NCBI GenBank assembly: GCA_015075745.1
Contig: JABTTW010000003.1
Coordinates: forward strand, 62,001-126,000
Direction of reading: 5' to 3'
Length of the DNA stretch: 64,000 nt
DNA from: Planctomycetia bacterium
GTDB taxonomy: Bacteria; Planctomycetota; Phycisphaerae; UBA1845; UTPLA1
Shown here: piece by piece, positions 28,823 through 39,329 of the stretch
Numbering within the stretch: position 1 is the stretch's first letter
How the letters are laid out: each line of letters starts with the position of its first letter
Position numbers and translations under genes: made by a program
Notes under the pieces: generated by a model
What the model was told of the DNA's origin: nothing
Seen by the model: the letters and a program-made list of their open reading frames with translations, nothing else
Databases searched by the model: none

Positions 28823-31800
28823 CTAGGCCATGGCCTCGGCAAGCTCCGCCGCCGACTCGCTTTCGTCATCGTCGGGCAGCGGCGTCCGATTCGGCTTCGC
28901 GCGGCGCTGGCCCACGACATCAACGGCGCCGGGCCCGAGGATCGTCTCTATTTCCGACACGAAGGCATCATCCGGCTTCACGCACATGTCCACCCCGCAG
29001 CGCAGGACCGTCACCATCTGGCCCGGCGTCTGCACGCGCAGGAATAGGTTGCGATCCCCCCGATGAGCCGCGCAGACTTCGTGAAGCCGTGAAAGCGACG
29101 AGCCCTCCATCCCGCTGTTGCGCACGCTCAGGATCACTGCGTCGGCCAGCCGCGCCGGGCCTTCCTCCATCGACATGACTTCCGACACGCGAAGCGACGG
29201 GTCCTCGCGGCGGCGATCCACCTTGCCGCGCAGAAATACCAGCCGATCCGGGCCGATCAGGTCGCGGTACTTCTCAAGGTCCTCACTATAGACCACCGCC
29301 TCGATGGAGCCGGTCACATCTTCGAACACAAGGACCGCCAGTTTCGAACCGGCGTTTCGCCCGGACTTGGTCGTCACCAGGCGCACGCGGCTGATCATCC
29401 CGCCGACGACGATCTCGGTCTCTTCTGGCAAATGCTGAATATCCGCACAGTCCGCGGAGGCAAATTTGCGAAGCATCTCCGCGTGCGTCGAGAGCGGATG
29501 ACTCGTCACGTAAAAACCCAGCACGCTCTTTTCCTGGGCGAGCATTTCGGCCTCGGACCATTCCTGCGTCGAGAGCGCCGGCGGCGGTTCTTCCGCGCCG
29601 CCCCCGCCGAACATGCTGAGCTGTCCGCTCGCCTTGTCCCGCTGCGCCTCGACACCCATTTGCAGGGCCCGATCCAGCGCGAGAATCAGCGCCTTGCGCA
29701 TCGCCCCGGTGGTATCGAACGCGCCGGCCTTGATGAGCGCTTCAACCACGCCGCGATTGACCGCCTGCGCGTCGATCCGCTCGCAGAAGTCGAAGATGTC
29801 CCGGATCGGCCCGCCGCTTTCGCGCGCCTCGATGATGCTCTGGACCGCCCGCTCGCCGACACCCTTGATCGCCGCGAGGCCGAATCGGATGAACGGCTGC
29901 CCGGTGCCGCCCTTGGGATGGACCACGGTGAAATCCGACCGGCTGCTGTTGATGTCCGGCGGGCGCACGTCGATGCCGATGCGGCGGCACTCCTCGATGT
30001 AATCGACGACCTTGTCGGTGTCGCCCATTTCAAAGGTAAGCAGGGCCGCCATGAACTCGACCGGATAGTGCGCCTTGATGTATGCGGTCTGGAACGCGAC
30101 CAGTGCGTAGCCCGTCGAGTGGGCCTTGTTGAAGGCGTACTCACCGAACGGGAGAATCTGATTGAAGATTTCCTCGGCGACGTCCTTCCTGAGACCCTTC
30201 TTGACGCTGCCCTCGACGAACGGCACGCGCTCCGCCTCGATCATCGAGGTCTTTTTCTTGCTGATCGCCTTGGCCAGCCGAAATGCCCGCTTGCGCTCGA
30301 TGCCGCCGAGCTGATTCACCAGCCGGGCCACCTGCTCCTGATACACGATGATGCCGTAGGTCTCCTCCAGCACCTCATCCATGATCTTGTGCGGCGTGCC
30401 CCATTGCTCGCCATGCTTGCGGGCGATGTACGCGTCAATGTTCACCATCGGCCCCGGCCGGTAAAGGGCATTCGCGGCGATGAGGTCCTCGATCCGGTTG
30501 GGCCGCATCTTCATCACAACGTCGCGCATGCCGCCGGACTCAAACTGGAACACGCCCTTGGTCTGGCCGCTGGCGAAAACGGCATAGACCGTCTGATCCT
30601 CAAGGTCCACGCGGTCCAGGTCGATCTTCACGCCGTGATTCTGCTCGACCAGCTTGCATGCCAGCGTGATGACACTCAGGGTCCGCAGCCCCAGGAAGTC
30701 CATCTTCAGCAGTCCGACCATCTCCACGGTCGGCCCCTCGAACTGCGTGATGATCGCGTCCGAGCCCGATGCCTTGTAGAGCGGCAGCAGACCGTCCAGC
30801 GGCTCATCGGCGATGACCACGCCCGCCGCGTGAACGCCGGCGTGCCGGGCCAGCCCCTCGACGCGCCGGCCGATGTCGATCACGCGCCGCACGCGATTGT
30901 CCGACTCGTAGAGCCGCCTCAGCTCCGGCTCGCGCGACAGGGCCTTGTCGAGCGTCATCTTCAACTCTTCGGGAACCAGCTTGGCGATCTTGTCCGCCTC
31001 GGCCAGTGACACGCCGGTGACACGGCAGACGTCGCGAATCGCCGCCCGGGCCTTGAGCGTCCCGAAGGTGATGATCTGCGCGACGTGGCCGTATTTCTCG
31101 CGCACATACTGAATGACGCGCTCGCGGCCGTTCTGGCAGATGTCGATGTCGATATCCGGCATCTCGTCGCGGTCCGGGTCCATGAACCGCTCGAAGTACA
31201 GCCCATACCGCAGCGGGTCCGGCTGCGACAGGTGCAGACAATAAGCCACGACCGACGAACATCCGCTGCCGCGCGCCCCGCAGGGAATCCCGTTGTCCCG
31301 GGCATAATGGACGAAGTCCCAGCAGATGAGGAAGTAGCTGGAGAAGCCCTTGGACTGGATGACCTCCAATTCGTAGTCGATCCGCTCGCGCAGCTCGTCC
31401 GTCACCTCTCCATAGCGCTCAATCGCGCCGTCAAACACAAGCTTCCGAAGGTACTCCTCCGCCGTTTGCTTGTCCGGCGGACGATAGACCGGCGTGTGGC
31501 GCTTGGTGAAGTCCAGGTCGACGTTGCACATGTCGGCGATGCGCACGGTGTTTGTCATCGCCTCGCCGATCTGCGGGAACAGGTTCGCCATCTCGTCCGG
31601 CGACTTCAGATAGAACTGGTCCGTCGGGAACTTGAAGCGATCGACGTCGTCCTGCATCGCCTTCGTCTGAATGCAGCACAGGACGTCGTGCGCCTCGGCG
31701 TCCTCATGCCGCAGGTAGTGCACGTCGTTCGTCGCGATCAGCCCCAGGCCCTTGCGCTTCGCGATGTCGATCAACTCCGGGTTGATCGTCCGCTGCTCCT

Positions 31801-32359
31801 CGATGCCGTGATCCTGCAACTCGATGAAGAACCGCTCCGGCCCGAACAGCGACAGGTACCAGTCCGCCATCTTCTCGGCCGTCGCCCGATCGCGGTGAAT
31901 GAGCGCCTGCGGAATCTCCGCGCCGAGGCAGGTGCTGGTGCAGATGAGCCCTTCATGATGGGCCGCGAGAACTTCGCGATCGATGCGCGGCTTGGAATAA
32001 AACCCTTCGCGATAGCCGATCGACGAGAGCTTGAGCAGGTTCTTGTAGCCGACGTTGTTCATCGCCAGCAACAGAAGGTGATAATTGCTTTCGCCCCAGT
32101 GGTCTTTCTCCTTCGCGCGTCGATCGCCTGGCGCGAGGTAGGCCTCCATGCCGAGAATCGGTTTGATGCCGGCGCTGATCGCCGCGCGATAGAACTCGAT
32201 CACGCCGAACATGTTGCCGTGGTCGGTAATCGCCACGGCCGGCATGCCCATGTCCTTGGACGTCTTAACCAGTTCGTCGATGCGATTGGCGCCGTCGAGC
32301 AGGCTGTAGTGCGTGTGGACGTGCAGGTGAACAAAAGGGGCGGCGGCCTTGTGCGACAT
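28823..32359 (-). CDS. dnaE: DNA polymerase III alpha subunit
   Basis: Replicative polymerase catalytic subunit, 1,178 aa, close to the E. coli length. The N-terminal PHP domain begins FVHLHVHTHYSLLDG. The polymerase core has CGARGSG, the catalytic aspartates in PDIDIDICQNGRERVIQYV, the helix-hairpin-helix region, and a C-terminal OB-fold (VVGGMISRVRLVTTKSG) of the DnaE1 type. ATGs at 32359 and 32377 are both possible; the longer frame to 32527 has no family similarity. The UvrA N-half follows 94 nt downstream on the same strand. Confidence 0.96.
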   Translation of the reverse strand: MSHKAAAPFVHLHVHTHYSLLDGANRIDELVKTSKDMGMPAVAITDHGNMFGVIEFYRAAISAGIKPILGMEAYLAPGDRRAKEKDHWGESNYHLLLLAMNNVGYKNLLKLSSIGYREGFYSKPRIDREVLAAHHEGLICTSTCLGAEIPQALIHRDRATAEKMADWYLSLFGPERFFIELQDHGIEEQRTINPELIDIAKRKGLGLIATNDVHYLRHEDAEAHDVLCCIQTKAMQDDVDRFKFPTDQFYLKSPDEMANLFPQIGEAMTNTVRIADMCNVDLDFTKRHTPVYRPPDKQTAEEYLRKLVFDGAIERYGEVTDELRERIDYELEVIQSKGFSSYFLICWDFVHYARDNGIPCGARGSGCSSVVAYCLHLSQPDPLRYGLYFERFMDPDRDEMPDIDIDICQNGRERVIQYVREKYGHVAQIITFGTLKARAAIRDVCRVTGVSLAEADKIAKLVPEELKMTLDKALSREPELRRLYESDNRVRRVIDIGRRVEGLARHAGVHAAGVVIADEPLDGLLPLYKASGSDAIITQFEGPTVEMVGLLKMDFLGLRTLSVITLACKLVEQNHGVKIDLDRVDLEDQTVYAVFASGQTKGVFQFESGGMRDVVMKMRPNRIEDLIAANALYRPGPMVNIDAYIARKHGEQWGTPHKIMDEVLEETYGIIVYQEQVARLVNQLGGIERKRAFRLAKAISKKKTSMIEAERVPFVEGSVKKGLRKDVAEEIFNQILPFGEYAFNKAHSTGYALVAFQTAYIKAHYPVEFMAALLTFEMGDTDKVVDYIEECRRIGIDVRPPDINSSRSDFTVVHPKGGTGQPFIRFGLAAIKGVGERAVQSIIEARESGGPIRDIFDFCERIDAQAVNRGVVEALIKAGAFDTTGAMRKALILALDRALQMGVEAQRDKASGQLSMFGGGGAEEPPPALSTQEWSEAEMLAQEKSVLGFYVTSHPLSTHAEMLRKFASADCADIQHLPEETEIVVGGMISRVRLVTTKSGRNAGSKLAVLVFEDVTGSIEAVVYSEDLEKYRDLIGPDRLVFLRGKVDRRREDPSLRVSEVMSMEEGPARLADAVILSVRNSGMEGSSLSRLHEVCAAHRGDRNLFLRVQTPGQMVTVLRCGVDMCVKPDDAFVSEIETILGPGAVDVVGQRRAKPNRTPLPDDDESESAAELAEAMA

Positions 32360-32708
32360 CGAGAAATGCGCCTCCATGCGATTGAAAGTTCCTGAGACTT
32401 GCAGCGAATAATACCCGGTCGAGCAACATCTTGAACGTAAGTTCCTGATGCGACTGTGAAATGCGGCGAGTGTGGATGGCTTCGTTGGGTCGCGCGAAAC
32501 GGAATAAGACGCACCGGGATGGGACACCCAATCACGCCAATCGATGCGGCAAATCGGCGTCTTTCATCCGACACGGCCCTACATCGCGAATTACGGCGAT
32601 TGCAGCGATTATCGGACGACTCAGACCCGCGGACCGGAGAATTCGAGTCCTGGCCATTCACCCTTTTCGCCCCCTTCCTCCGCGATTTCGCGGCCTGCGG
32701 ATTTGCGA

Positions 32709-32736
32709 TTGACCGCCCCATATAAGGACTTATAAT
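32709..32736 (+). promoter_or_regulatory. Sigma70-type promoter for the ABC ATPase gene
   Basis: TTGACC at 32709-32714, a 16-nt spacer and a perfect TATAAT at 32731-32736, about 40 nt before the ATG at 32778. The surrounding 32720-32765 is AT-richer than its neighbours. Confidence 0.75.
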
Positions 32737-32777
32737 CCCCTTTCTCAGAGTCGTTACGCGATCCGCGGTATAAACCT

Positions 32778-33929
32778 ATGGCACGTGTGACTTTAACAAA
32801 TGTCACCAAGGTTTATCCAGGTGGCGTGACGGCGGTGGACCGGGTCAGCCTGGACATCGCGGACCGGGAGTTCGTCGTTCTCGTCGGACCTTCCGGTTGC
32901 GGAAAAAGTACGACTCTGCGCATGGTGGCCGGCCTGGAAGACATCAGTGCCGGTGCAATCGCGATTGACGGAAGAGTGGTCAATCAGACCCCTCCCAAAG
33001 ACCGCGATATCGCCATGGTCTTTCAGAATTACGCCTTGTACCCGCACATGACGGTGTACAAGAACATGGCCTTCAGCCTGAGCCTTCGTCGAAGGCAGCT
33101 CGGGCTCAGCAAGGCGGACATCGATCTTAAAGTGCGTGAGGCCGCGGCACTGCTCGGTATCGAGAATCTGCTCGATCGCAAGCCCAAGGCCCTTTCCGGT
33201 GGTCAGCGGCAGCGCGTCGCGGTTGGTCGGGCAATCGTTCGAGAGCCGAAGGTGTTCCTCTTTGACGAACCCCTCTCGAATCTCGATGCGAAACTCCGCG
33301 TGGAGATGCGCTCCGAAATCAGACGTCTCCAGAAGCGGCTGAATACGACCACGATCTACGTCACGCACGATCAGGAAGAGGCGATGACCCTGAGCGATCG
33401 GGTCGTCGTCATGAAAGACGGCGTGATCTTCCAGGCGGCCTCGCCTCTGGAAGTCTACGAAAGCCCGGCGAATCGGTTTGTCGCCGCCTTCGTCGGAACG
33501 CCGCCGATGGGTTTCATCGAGGGCAGATGTGTCGGCGAAAACGGCGACGCCGCCTTCGAGCACGGCAGCGAGCGATTGCCGCTGCCGCAAAAGCTGGCCA
33601 GGGCCGCAACGGGTTTTTCCCAGCGGCCGCTGGTATTGGGAATCAGGCCGGACGCCTTTTGCGTTCGGCAATCCGGCGAGAACCTGCCCTACGCGAAGCT
33701 GAAGGCGCGCGTGACGCAGGTTGAGCCGCTGGGTGATCGGAAGGATGTCCACATGACCACGACAATGGGAACGAAGCTGGTCGGGCGTGTGGACCTGCGT
33801 GCCGGTGTTTGCGAAGGGCAGGAACTCGACATGTTGATCGACATGACGCGCGTTCATCTCTTCGAGCCGGGTGAGACGGGCCGCAACATTTCCGTCGTCC
33901 CCGTACGGAGCGCGGCCGGTGAACAATAA
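32778..33929 (+). CDS. ugpC: MalK/UgpC-type carbohydrate ABC transporter ATP-binding protein
   Basis: ATPase subunit of 383 aa for a sugar or glycerol-phosphate importer. Walker A GPSGCGKST at about 38, Q-loop VFQNYALYPHMTV, signature LSGGQRQRVAVGRA, Walker B VFLFDEPLSNLDAKLR, H-loop YVTHDQEEAMTLSD, and from about 240 the regulatory OB/TOBE domain typical of MalK, UgpC and MsmK. No permease or binding protein adjoins it, which fits a shared ATPase serving several importers. It has its own promoter and a terminator downstream, so it is a single-gene unit. Confidence 0.88.
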   Translation: MARVTLTNVTKVYPGGVTAVDRVSLDIADREFVVLVGPSGCGKSTTLRMVAGLEDISAGAIAIDGRVVNQTPPKDRDIAMVFQNYALYPHMTVYKNMAFSLSLRRRQLGLSKADIDLKVREAAALLGIENLLDRKPKALSGGQRQRVAVGRAIVREPKVFLFDEPLSNLDAKLRVEMRSEIRRLQKRLNTTTIYVTHDQEEAMTLSDRVVVMKDGVIFQAASPLEVYESPANRFVAAFVGTPPMGFIEGRCVGENGDAAFEHGSERLPLPQKLARAATGFSQRPLVLGIRPDAFCVRQSGENLPYAKLKARVTQVEPLGDRKDVHMTTTMGTKLVGRVDLRAGVCEGQELDMLIDMTRVHLFEPGETGRNISVVPVRSAAGEQ

Positions 33930-34064
33930 GCCGGCTGTCAGCTTGCGCGGGATCCGATGGGATCGAGCGGTCAGGGTCGCTTGCGGGAGTCAGCCTATGC
34001 GCTGAAGCATGCTCCTCAAGAATCGACGACTCGCCCGAGACGTCCGGCGTCTTGTGGTATGAAA

Positions 34065-34101
34065 AAGTGGGCTCGCCTGGTCGCCCGCTTTTTTTGTTTT
34101 T
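34065..34101 (+). terminator. Rho-independent terminator between ugpC-like gene and nusA
   Basis: An 8-bp stem (AAGTGGGC paired with GCCCGCTT, one G-U pair; 34065-34072 and 34083-34090), a 10-nt loop and a T-run TTTTTTTGTTTTT. It lies 135 nt after the ABC ATPase stop and 100 nt before nusA. It could also act as an attenuator in the nusA leader. Confidence 0.8.
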
Positions 34102-34200
34102 AGAGAGCGTGGAGCTTGTTGCCTCCCCGCGGAAACGAAACTCAGGCGGGCGTGGACGCCGGCTTACCACGCAAGAAAAACGAAACAGGAAACTCGAAAC

Positions 34201-35634
34201 GTGAACGCAGAACTCATCAGAATCGTCGACGGCCTGGCCCGTGAGAAGAACATCGACAAGGACATTGTCCTCGGCGATCTCGAACTGGCCATGGAATCCG
34301 CCATTCGGAAGAAATACGGCCCGGAGGAAGAGGTCACCGTCACAATCGACCGCCTCAGCGGCGAAATTGCCGCCGTCCTCAACGGCGAGCCCATCTCCAT
34401 GAACGACCTCGGCCGCATCGCCGCCCAGACGGCCAAGCAGGTCATGATCCAGAAAATCCGCGAGGCCGAACGCGGCAGCATCTACGAGGAATTCGTCGAG
34501 CGAAAAGGCACCATCCTCACCGGCACCGTCTCGCGCTTTGAAGGCGGCGCTTTGATCGTCAACATCGGCCGCACCGAGGGCTTCCTGCCCCGCAGCGAGC
34601 AGATCTCCGGCGAAACCCATCAGCCCGGCGAGCGCATCCGCACCCTCATCCTCGAAGTGCGCGAAGCCCCCCACCAGGTGAAGATCATCCTCTCGCGCAG
34701 TCATCCCGACTTCATCCGCCGCCTCTTTGAAGTGGAAGTCCCCGAAGTGGCCGAGCGGATTATTGAGATCAAAGCCCTGGCCCGCGAGGCCGGCTACCGC
34801 ACCAAGGTCGCCGTCTCGTCGATCGACACCAAGGTCGATGCCGTCGGCGCCTGCGTCGGCGTCCGCGGCAGCCGCATCAAGAACATCGTCGAAGAACTCG
34901 GCGGCGAGAAGATCGACATCGTCCGCTGGAACGAGTCTTCGCAGATCCTCATCTCCAACGCCCTCAAGCCCGCCGAGGTGCAGGATACGGCGCTATGCTT
35001 CGAGCTTGGACGCGCAACCGTCGTCGTGCCGGAGGAGCAGCTCTCCCTCGCCATCGGCAAGCGCGGACAAAACGTACGCCTCGCCGCTCGCCTCACCGGC
35101 TGGGACATCGACATCCTCACTCCCAAGGAATACAACAAGGGCCTCGATCGCCTGGCCACCACCCTTCGCACCATTGAAGGCATGGACGAAATGATCGCCG
35201 AGCGAATCTCGCTCCTGGGCATGATCAGCGTCATGGACGTTCAGGAAGTCGGCCCGGATACCCTCGTCGCCGAGCTCGACCTCACCAAGGAACTCGCCGA
35301 GATCATCGTTAATCGCTGCACCGAAGAGGCCAAGCTCGTCGAGGTGGAGCGAGCCGAGGAGAAGAGCCGCGCGGCCGAGGCCCTGAAGGCGGGCGCAGCA
35401 GCCCAGAGCGAAACCGAGTCGAGTGAATCCGAGTCGAGCGAAGTCGAGTCGAGCGAAGCTGTGAGCGGCGAAGTTTCGGAGGCCCCCGCGGCTGATTCGT
35501 CTGATGATGCGTCAACGAGCGCCGAGGCAACCGACGCGAGTGAACCCGAGGCCGTCGAAGAAAAGCCGTCCGAACCGGCCGCGGACGACAGCGCGATGAC
35601 GGAGAAAACAGAGGAGGCGACCCCCGGGGTGTAG
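34201..35634 (+). CDS. nusA: Transcription termination/antitermination factor NusA
   Basis: RNA polymerase-associated factor, 477 aa, starting at GTG with GGAAAC upstream. Domains: N-terminal RNAP-binding region (1-125), S1 domain (about 130-200, GTVSRFEGGALIVNIGRTEG), then KH1 and KH2 (GVRGSRIKNIVEELGGEKID; AIGKRGQNVRLAARLTGWDIDI). A short helical region follows, and from about residue 400 a low-complexity acidic Ser/Glu/Ala tail replaces the usual C-terminal repeats. That tail includes three perfect-length 15-nt repeats at 35416-35460. It is the first gene of the conserved nusA-infB-rbfA operon. Confidence 0.95.
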   Translation: MNAELIRIVDGLAREKNIDKDIVLGDLELAMESAIRKKYGPEEEVTVTIDRLSGEIAAVLNGEPISMNDLGRIAAQTAKQVMIQKIREAERGSIYEEFVERKGTILTGTVSRFEGGALIVNIGRTEGFLPRSEQISGETHQPGERIRTLILEVREAPHQVKIILSRSHPDFIRRLFEVEVPEVAERIIEIKALAREAGYRTKVAVSSIDTKVDAVGACVGVRGSRIKNIVEELGGEKIDIVRWNESSQILISNALKPAEVQDTALCFELGRATVVVPEEQLSLAIGKRGQNVRLAARLTGWDIDILTPKEYNKGLDRLATTLRTIEGMDEMIAERISLLGMISVMDVQEVGPDTLVAELDLTKELAEIIVNRCTEEAKLVEVERAEEKSRAAEALKAGAAAQSETESSESESSEVESSEAVSGEVSEAPAADSSDDASTSAEATDASEPEAVEEKPSEPAADDSAMTEKTEEATPGV

Positions 35635-35711
35635 GTCGTCCTTCCTGAAAGAGATTCAATGCGAGCGGAGCGATCCGCCGCGAACTGTGAACCGTGGTTT
35701 GGAGAGATTAT

Positions 35712-38450
35712 TTGTCTGAGAAAAAAGTGCGAGTGCACAATCTGGCGAAGGAACTAAGCGTCAAGAGCCAGACCATCATTGAAAAATGCCGCGCCGAAGG
35801 TATCGAGATCAAGAACCACATGCACGTGGTCTCGGCCGGCCTCGAAGCCACGATTCGCGAGTGGTTCACCCCCGGTCTGCACGCCAGCGCCATCGAGGAC
35901 TCCAAGCCCGTCGACATCAAGGCCGTCACCGTCAAGCCCAAGCGATCCACCAAGAAGACGGAATCCTCCGACCGCGATTCGGACTCCCAATCCGGCGTCG
36001 CCGTGATGGAGCCCCCCACTGAGGATGTCCCCGCCCCCCCGGCTGAGACAAAGCCCGCCGCGAAGGTCGCCAAAGAGGAGACCGTCGTCGAGCAGCCGAC
36101 CGTCGTCACCAAGGAAGCGCCGCCGCAGGAAGATGCCGCTCCGCCGGCGCCACCGGAGGAGCCCGATGTGGCCGCGCCGCCCGCCGAGCTGGCCCCGGCG
36201 GCTCAACAGACCGAAGCTAAACCGCCCGTGGTCCCGAATGTGGCCGGTCCGCAGAACGTCCCCCAGCCCGCCAAGCTCAGCGGCCCCAAGCTCATCCGTA
36301 TCGACAAACCGGACGAGGTCCACCGTCCGCGCCCGACCTACCGCCCGCCTCCGCGTCCGCCCGCCGGCGGATCCGCACCTGTTCGCGGTCTCACCGCGGA
36401 AGAAGAAGAGACCCGCCGTCGCAGTCGCGGTCCTGTGGTCCGCGGAAAGGAAGGCGCTCGCGCCGGCGACGCGGCCGATGCCCGCGCCAATCCGAGGCGC
36501 AGCATTCGCGATACACGTGAAGACGTCAACGAAAAACTGCGCGAATGGCGCGATCGCGACCTGATCGAACGCAAAGACCGGCTGGCTCACGCCTCCGGGC
36601 GCGGCATCGGCGGCCTGAAGGCCATCGAGGGCAAGCACTCCACCCGGCGAACCGTCGGCCGCACCGCCCAGACCCATGTCCGCAAGGACAAGGTCGAGCT
36701 GACGGAGCCGATCATCGTCAAGGACTTCTCGCGCGAAACCGGTATCCCCGTCGCCGAGATCGTCAAGCGACTCATTCAGGAGCACGGTCAACTCGCCAAT
36801 ATCAACAGCGCGATTTCCACCGAAATTGCTCAGCTCATGGCCCTTGAAGTCGGCATCGAGCTCGAAGTTGCTCAGGCCCGCTCGGCCACCGAAGTCCTTC
36901 GCGATGAGTTCGCGGCCCTCGAGCGCAAGAAGCTCGTCACCCGTCCGCCGGTGGTCACCGTCCTCGGTCACGTCGACCACGGAAAGACCAGCCTCCTCGA
37001 CCGCATCCGAAACGCAAAGGTCGCCGCGGGCGAGGCCGGCGGCATCACCCAGCACATCGGCGCCTACCGGGCGAAGGTCGACGACAAGTACGTCGCCTTT
37101 CTGGATACGCCGGGCCACGCCGCCTTTACCGCGATGCGTGCCCGCGGCGCTCACATGACCGACGTCGTCGTTCTGGTCGTGGCTGCCGATGACGGCGTCA
37201 TGCCGACGACGATCGAGGCCATCAATCATGCCAAGGCGGCCAACACCACCATCGTCGTCGCCCTGAATAAGATCGACCTCCCGCACGACATTAACAAGAT
37301 CTACGGCCAACTCACCGAGCACGGCCTGACGCCCAGCGGCGACTGGGGCGGTGACATCGACGTCGTCAAGACGTCCGCCTCCACCGGAGAAGGCATCGAC
37401 GAACTTCTCGCCCACCTGGCCACGCTCTCCGACGTTCTCGATCTGAAGGCCGATCCCACCATCCCCGCCACCGGCTCTGTCATCGAGGCCGAGCGAGACG
37501 GCGGACAGGGGAATCTCGCTCACCTGCTCGTTCAGGAAGGCACCCTCAAGACCGGCGACATCATCGTCTGCGGACCGGCATTTGGTCGCGTTCGCTCGAT
37601 CAGAGACGACCGCGCCAAGGTGCTGAAGTCCGCCGGGCCCTCGACCCCCGTCGAAGTCACCGGCCTTTCCGATATCCCCCAGGCCGGTGATCGCTTCTAC
37701 GTCGTCAACGACCTTCAGCGGGCCAAGGAAATCGCCGCCGACGAGGCCATGCGCCGCCGCGAGTCTCAGTTGCTGCGCACCGCCAAGCCCACCAACCTCG
37801 AATCCCTCCTGGCCGGCGCAGAGGATGGCCGGGTCCCCACCCTCCCGGTCATCATTCGCGCCGACGTTCAGGGATCTGTCGACGTTCTCCGGAAGACCCT
37901 TGCCGAGTTCCCCACCGATCAGGTGCGCCTCGAAGTGCTGCACGCCGGCGTCGGTACGGTCACCGAGTCAGACCTGATTCTGGCCCAGGCCAGCAAGGCC
38001 ATCATTCTCGCGTTCTACGTCGTGCCGGAGCCCGCCGTCCAAAAGATGGCCGACGGACTCGGCGTCGATATCCGCAGCTATCGCGTGATTTACAACGTCC
38101 TGGACGACATCAAGAAGGCCCTCGAAGGCCTGCTGACCCCCGACGAAAAAATCGAGTCACGCGGTCGGGCCGAGGTCCGGGAGGTGTTCAACATCTCCAA
38201 GGTCGGCAAGATCGCCGGCTGCTTCGTCCGCGACGGCGTCATTCAGCGCTCCAACATGGCCCGGGTCATTCGCGACGGCGTCGTCATCCGGGACAAGTCC
38301 GCCATTGAGTCCCTGCGGCGATTCAAGGACGACGCCAAGGAAGTTAAGAACGGCTTCGAGTGCGGTATTCGCATCGCCGGCTTTGACGATCTCAAGCCGG
38401 GCGACATCATCGAAACTTTCGAGGTCATCAAAGTGGCGCGGAAACTGTAG
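35712..38450 (+). CDS. infB: Translation initiation factor IF-2
   Basis: GTPase that places initiator fMet-tRNA on the ribosome; 912 aa. The N-terminus carries an IF2_N motif ([21 protein letters not shown]), then about 250 residues of Pro/Ala/Glu linker, a second IF2_N-like region, and the G domain from about 414 (G1 [12 protein letters not shown]3 DTPGHAAF, G4 NKID), followed by domains II-IV. The start is taken as TTG at 35712 because GGAGAG lies 5 nt upstream of it (35701-35706); a GTG at 35694 in the same frame is upstream of that site. Confidence 0.95.
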   Translation: MSEKKVRVHNLAKELSVKSQTIIEKCRAEGIEIKNHMHVVSAGLEATIREWFTPGLHASAIEDSKPVDIKAVTVKPKRSTKKTESSDRDSDSQSGVAVMEPPTEDVPAPPAETKPAAKVAKEETVVEQPTVVTKEAPPQEDAAPPAPPEEPDVAAPPAELAPAAQQTEAKPPVVPNVAGPQNVPQPAKLSGPKLIRIDKPDEVHRPRPTYRPPPRPPAGGSAPVRGLTAEEEETRRRSRGPVVRGKEGARAGDAADARANPRRSIRDTREDVNEKLREWRDRDLIERKDRLAHASGRGIGGLKAIEGKHSTRRTVGRTAQTHVRKDKVELTEPIIVKDFSRETGIPVAEIVKRLIQEHGQLANINSAISTEIAQLMALEVGIELEVAQARSATEVLRDEFAALERKKLVTRPPVVTVLGHVDHGKTSLLDRIRNAKVAAGEAGGITQHIGAYRAKVDDKYVAFLDTPGHAAFTAMRARGAHMTDVVVLVVAADDGVMPTTIEAINHAKAANTTIVVALNKIDLPHDINKIYGQLTEHGLTPSGDWGGDIDVVKTSASTGEGIDELLAHLATLSDVLDLKADPTIPATGSVIEAERDGGQGNLAHLLVQEGTLKTGDIIVCGPAFGRVRSIRDDRAKVLKSAGPSTPVEVTGLSDIPQAGDRFYVVNDLQRAKEIAADEAMRRRESQLLRTAKPTNLESLLAGAEDGRVPTLPVIIRADVQGSVDVLRKTLAEFPTDQVRLEVLHAGVGTVTESDLILAQASKAIILAFYVVPEPAVQKMADGLGVDIRSYRVIYNVLDDIKKALEGLLTPDEKIESRGRAEVREVFNISKVGKIAGCFVRDGVIQRSNMARVIRDGVVIRDKSAIESLRRFKDDAKEVKNGFECGIRIAGFDDLKPGDIIETFEVIKVARKL

Positions 38451-38564
38451 GTCCGCCCGGCATGGAGTGTCGTATAATTGTCACCGGGCGCCGTGCCGGG
38501 TCGTCACGGCCGGCACGAAGTCCTGGGTCAGGATGTCGAATCCCTAACCACGAAGTGGATCGGT

Positions 38565-38846
38565 GTGGTCATCGGTGTATTGACGATGGAGTTGACGATC
38601 CCAGGGGCCATGTCGCTCAAGGACAAACGTCGAGTCATCAAGGGACTCAAGGACCGGATTTTCCACCGGCACAACGTCTCGGTCGCCGAAGTCGGAGACC
38701 TCGACGAGCATCGCCGATCGGTCATCGGTCTGGCCATGGTCTCCAACGACCGGCGATTCACAGACTCCTGCCTCTCCAAAATCGTGGACGAAGTACGACA
38801 GGTTCACACGCTTTCCCTGGTGGATTATGACATCGAGCTTTTCTAA
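38565..38846 (+). CDS. DUF503 family protein
   Basis: Small protein of 93 aa matching the DUF503 family: VIGVLTMELTIPGAMSLKDK, RRVIKGLKDRI, NVSVAEVGDLD. The family is regularly found between infB and rbfA, as here; its function is not established. The start is inferred as GTG at 38565, which gives the family N-terminus (V-x-G-V-L-T-x-E-L); the frame stays open to 38478 but that segment overlaps a TATAAT (38473-38478) and lacks similarity. Confidence 0.82.
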   Translation: MVIGVLTMELTIPGAMSLKDKRRVIKGLKDRIFHRHNVSVAEVGDLDEHRRSVIGLAMVSNDRRFTDSCLSKIVDEVRQVHTLSLVDYDIELF

Positions 38847-38897
38847 ACGCGCCCGCCCCGGATCGACGCCGACTCACTCACGCCCACGAGGTCTCGA

Positions 38898-39329
38898 ATG
38901 TCCTTCCGCCTAGAGCGCATCGGCCATGTCGTCCGCGACGTTGTCAGCGACGCCATCGCCTCAAAAATCTCCGACCCGCGCGTCAGCCGCTTCACCAGCG
39001 TCACCCGCGTCGAGATGTCCGGCGATCTGCGACATGCCAATGTCTATGTCAGCGTCATGGGCTCCGATGCCGAAGCCGTCACAACCCTCCGCGGCCTCGA
39101 AAGCGCCCGCGGAATGATCCACAGCCGACTGGCCAAAAGCCTTGATATTCGACAATGCCCCATGGTCTGCTTCCACCTTGACCACGGACTGAAAATCGCC
39201 GCCCGCACCATCCAACAGATCAACGAGGCCATCGCCGATACGGCCCCCGCCGAGCCCGGCGAAGCGCCGGAGTCTTCGCCGCCGGGTCGGCCGACCGAAC
39301 CCGATTCACACGACGGAGTCGATGAATGA
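38898..39329 (+). CDS. rbfA: Ribosome-binding factor A
   Basis: 30S maturation factor with a KH-like fold, 143 aa. The N-terminus FRLERIGHVVRDVVSDAIA and the motif DLRHANVYVSVMG are typical, followed by the RxLAKxLDIRxCP segment and a disordered Pro/Glu tail. It is in the standard nusA-infB-DUF503-rbfA order. Its stop overlaps the start of the next gene by four bases (ATGA). Confidence 0.93.
   Translation: MSFRLERIGHVVRDVVSDAIASKISDPRVSRFTSVTRVEMSGDLRHANVYVSVMGSDAEAVTTLRGLESARGMIHSRLAKSLDIRQCPMVCFHLDHGLKIAARTIQQINEAIADTAPAEPGEAPESSPPGRPTEPDSHDGVDE

Noticed and set aside
35754..37943. Minus-strand open frame of 729 codons
   Set aside because: It lies antisense to infB, is Gly/Asp/Arg-rich and has no motifs; an effect of high GC.
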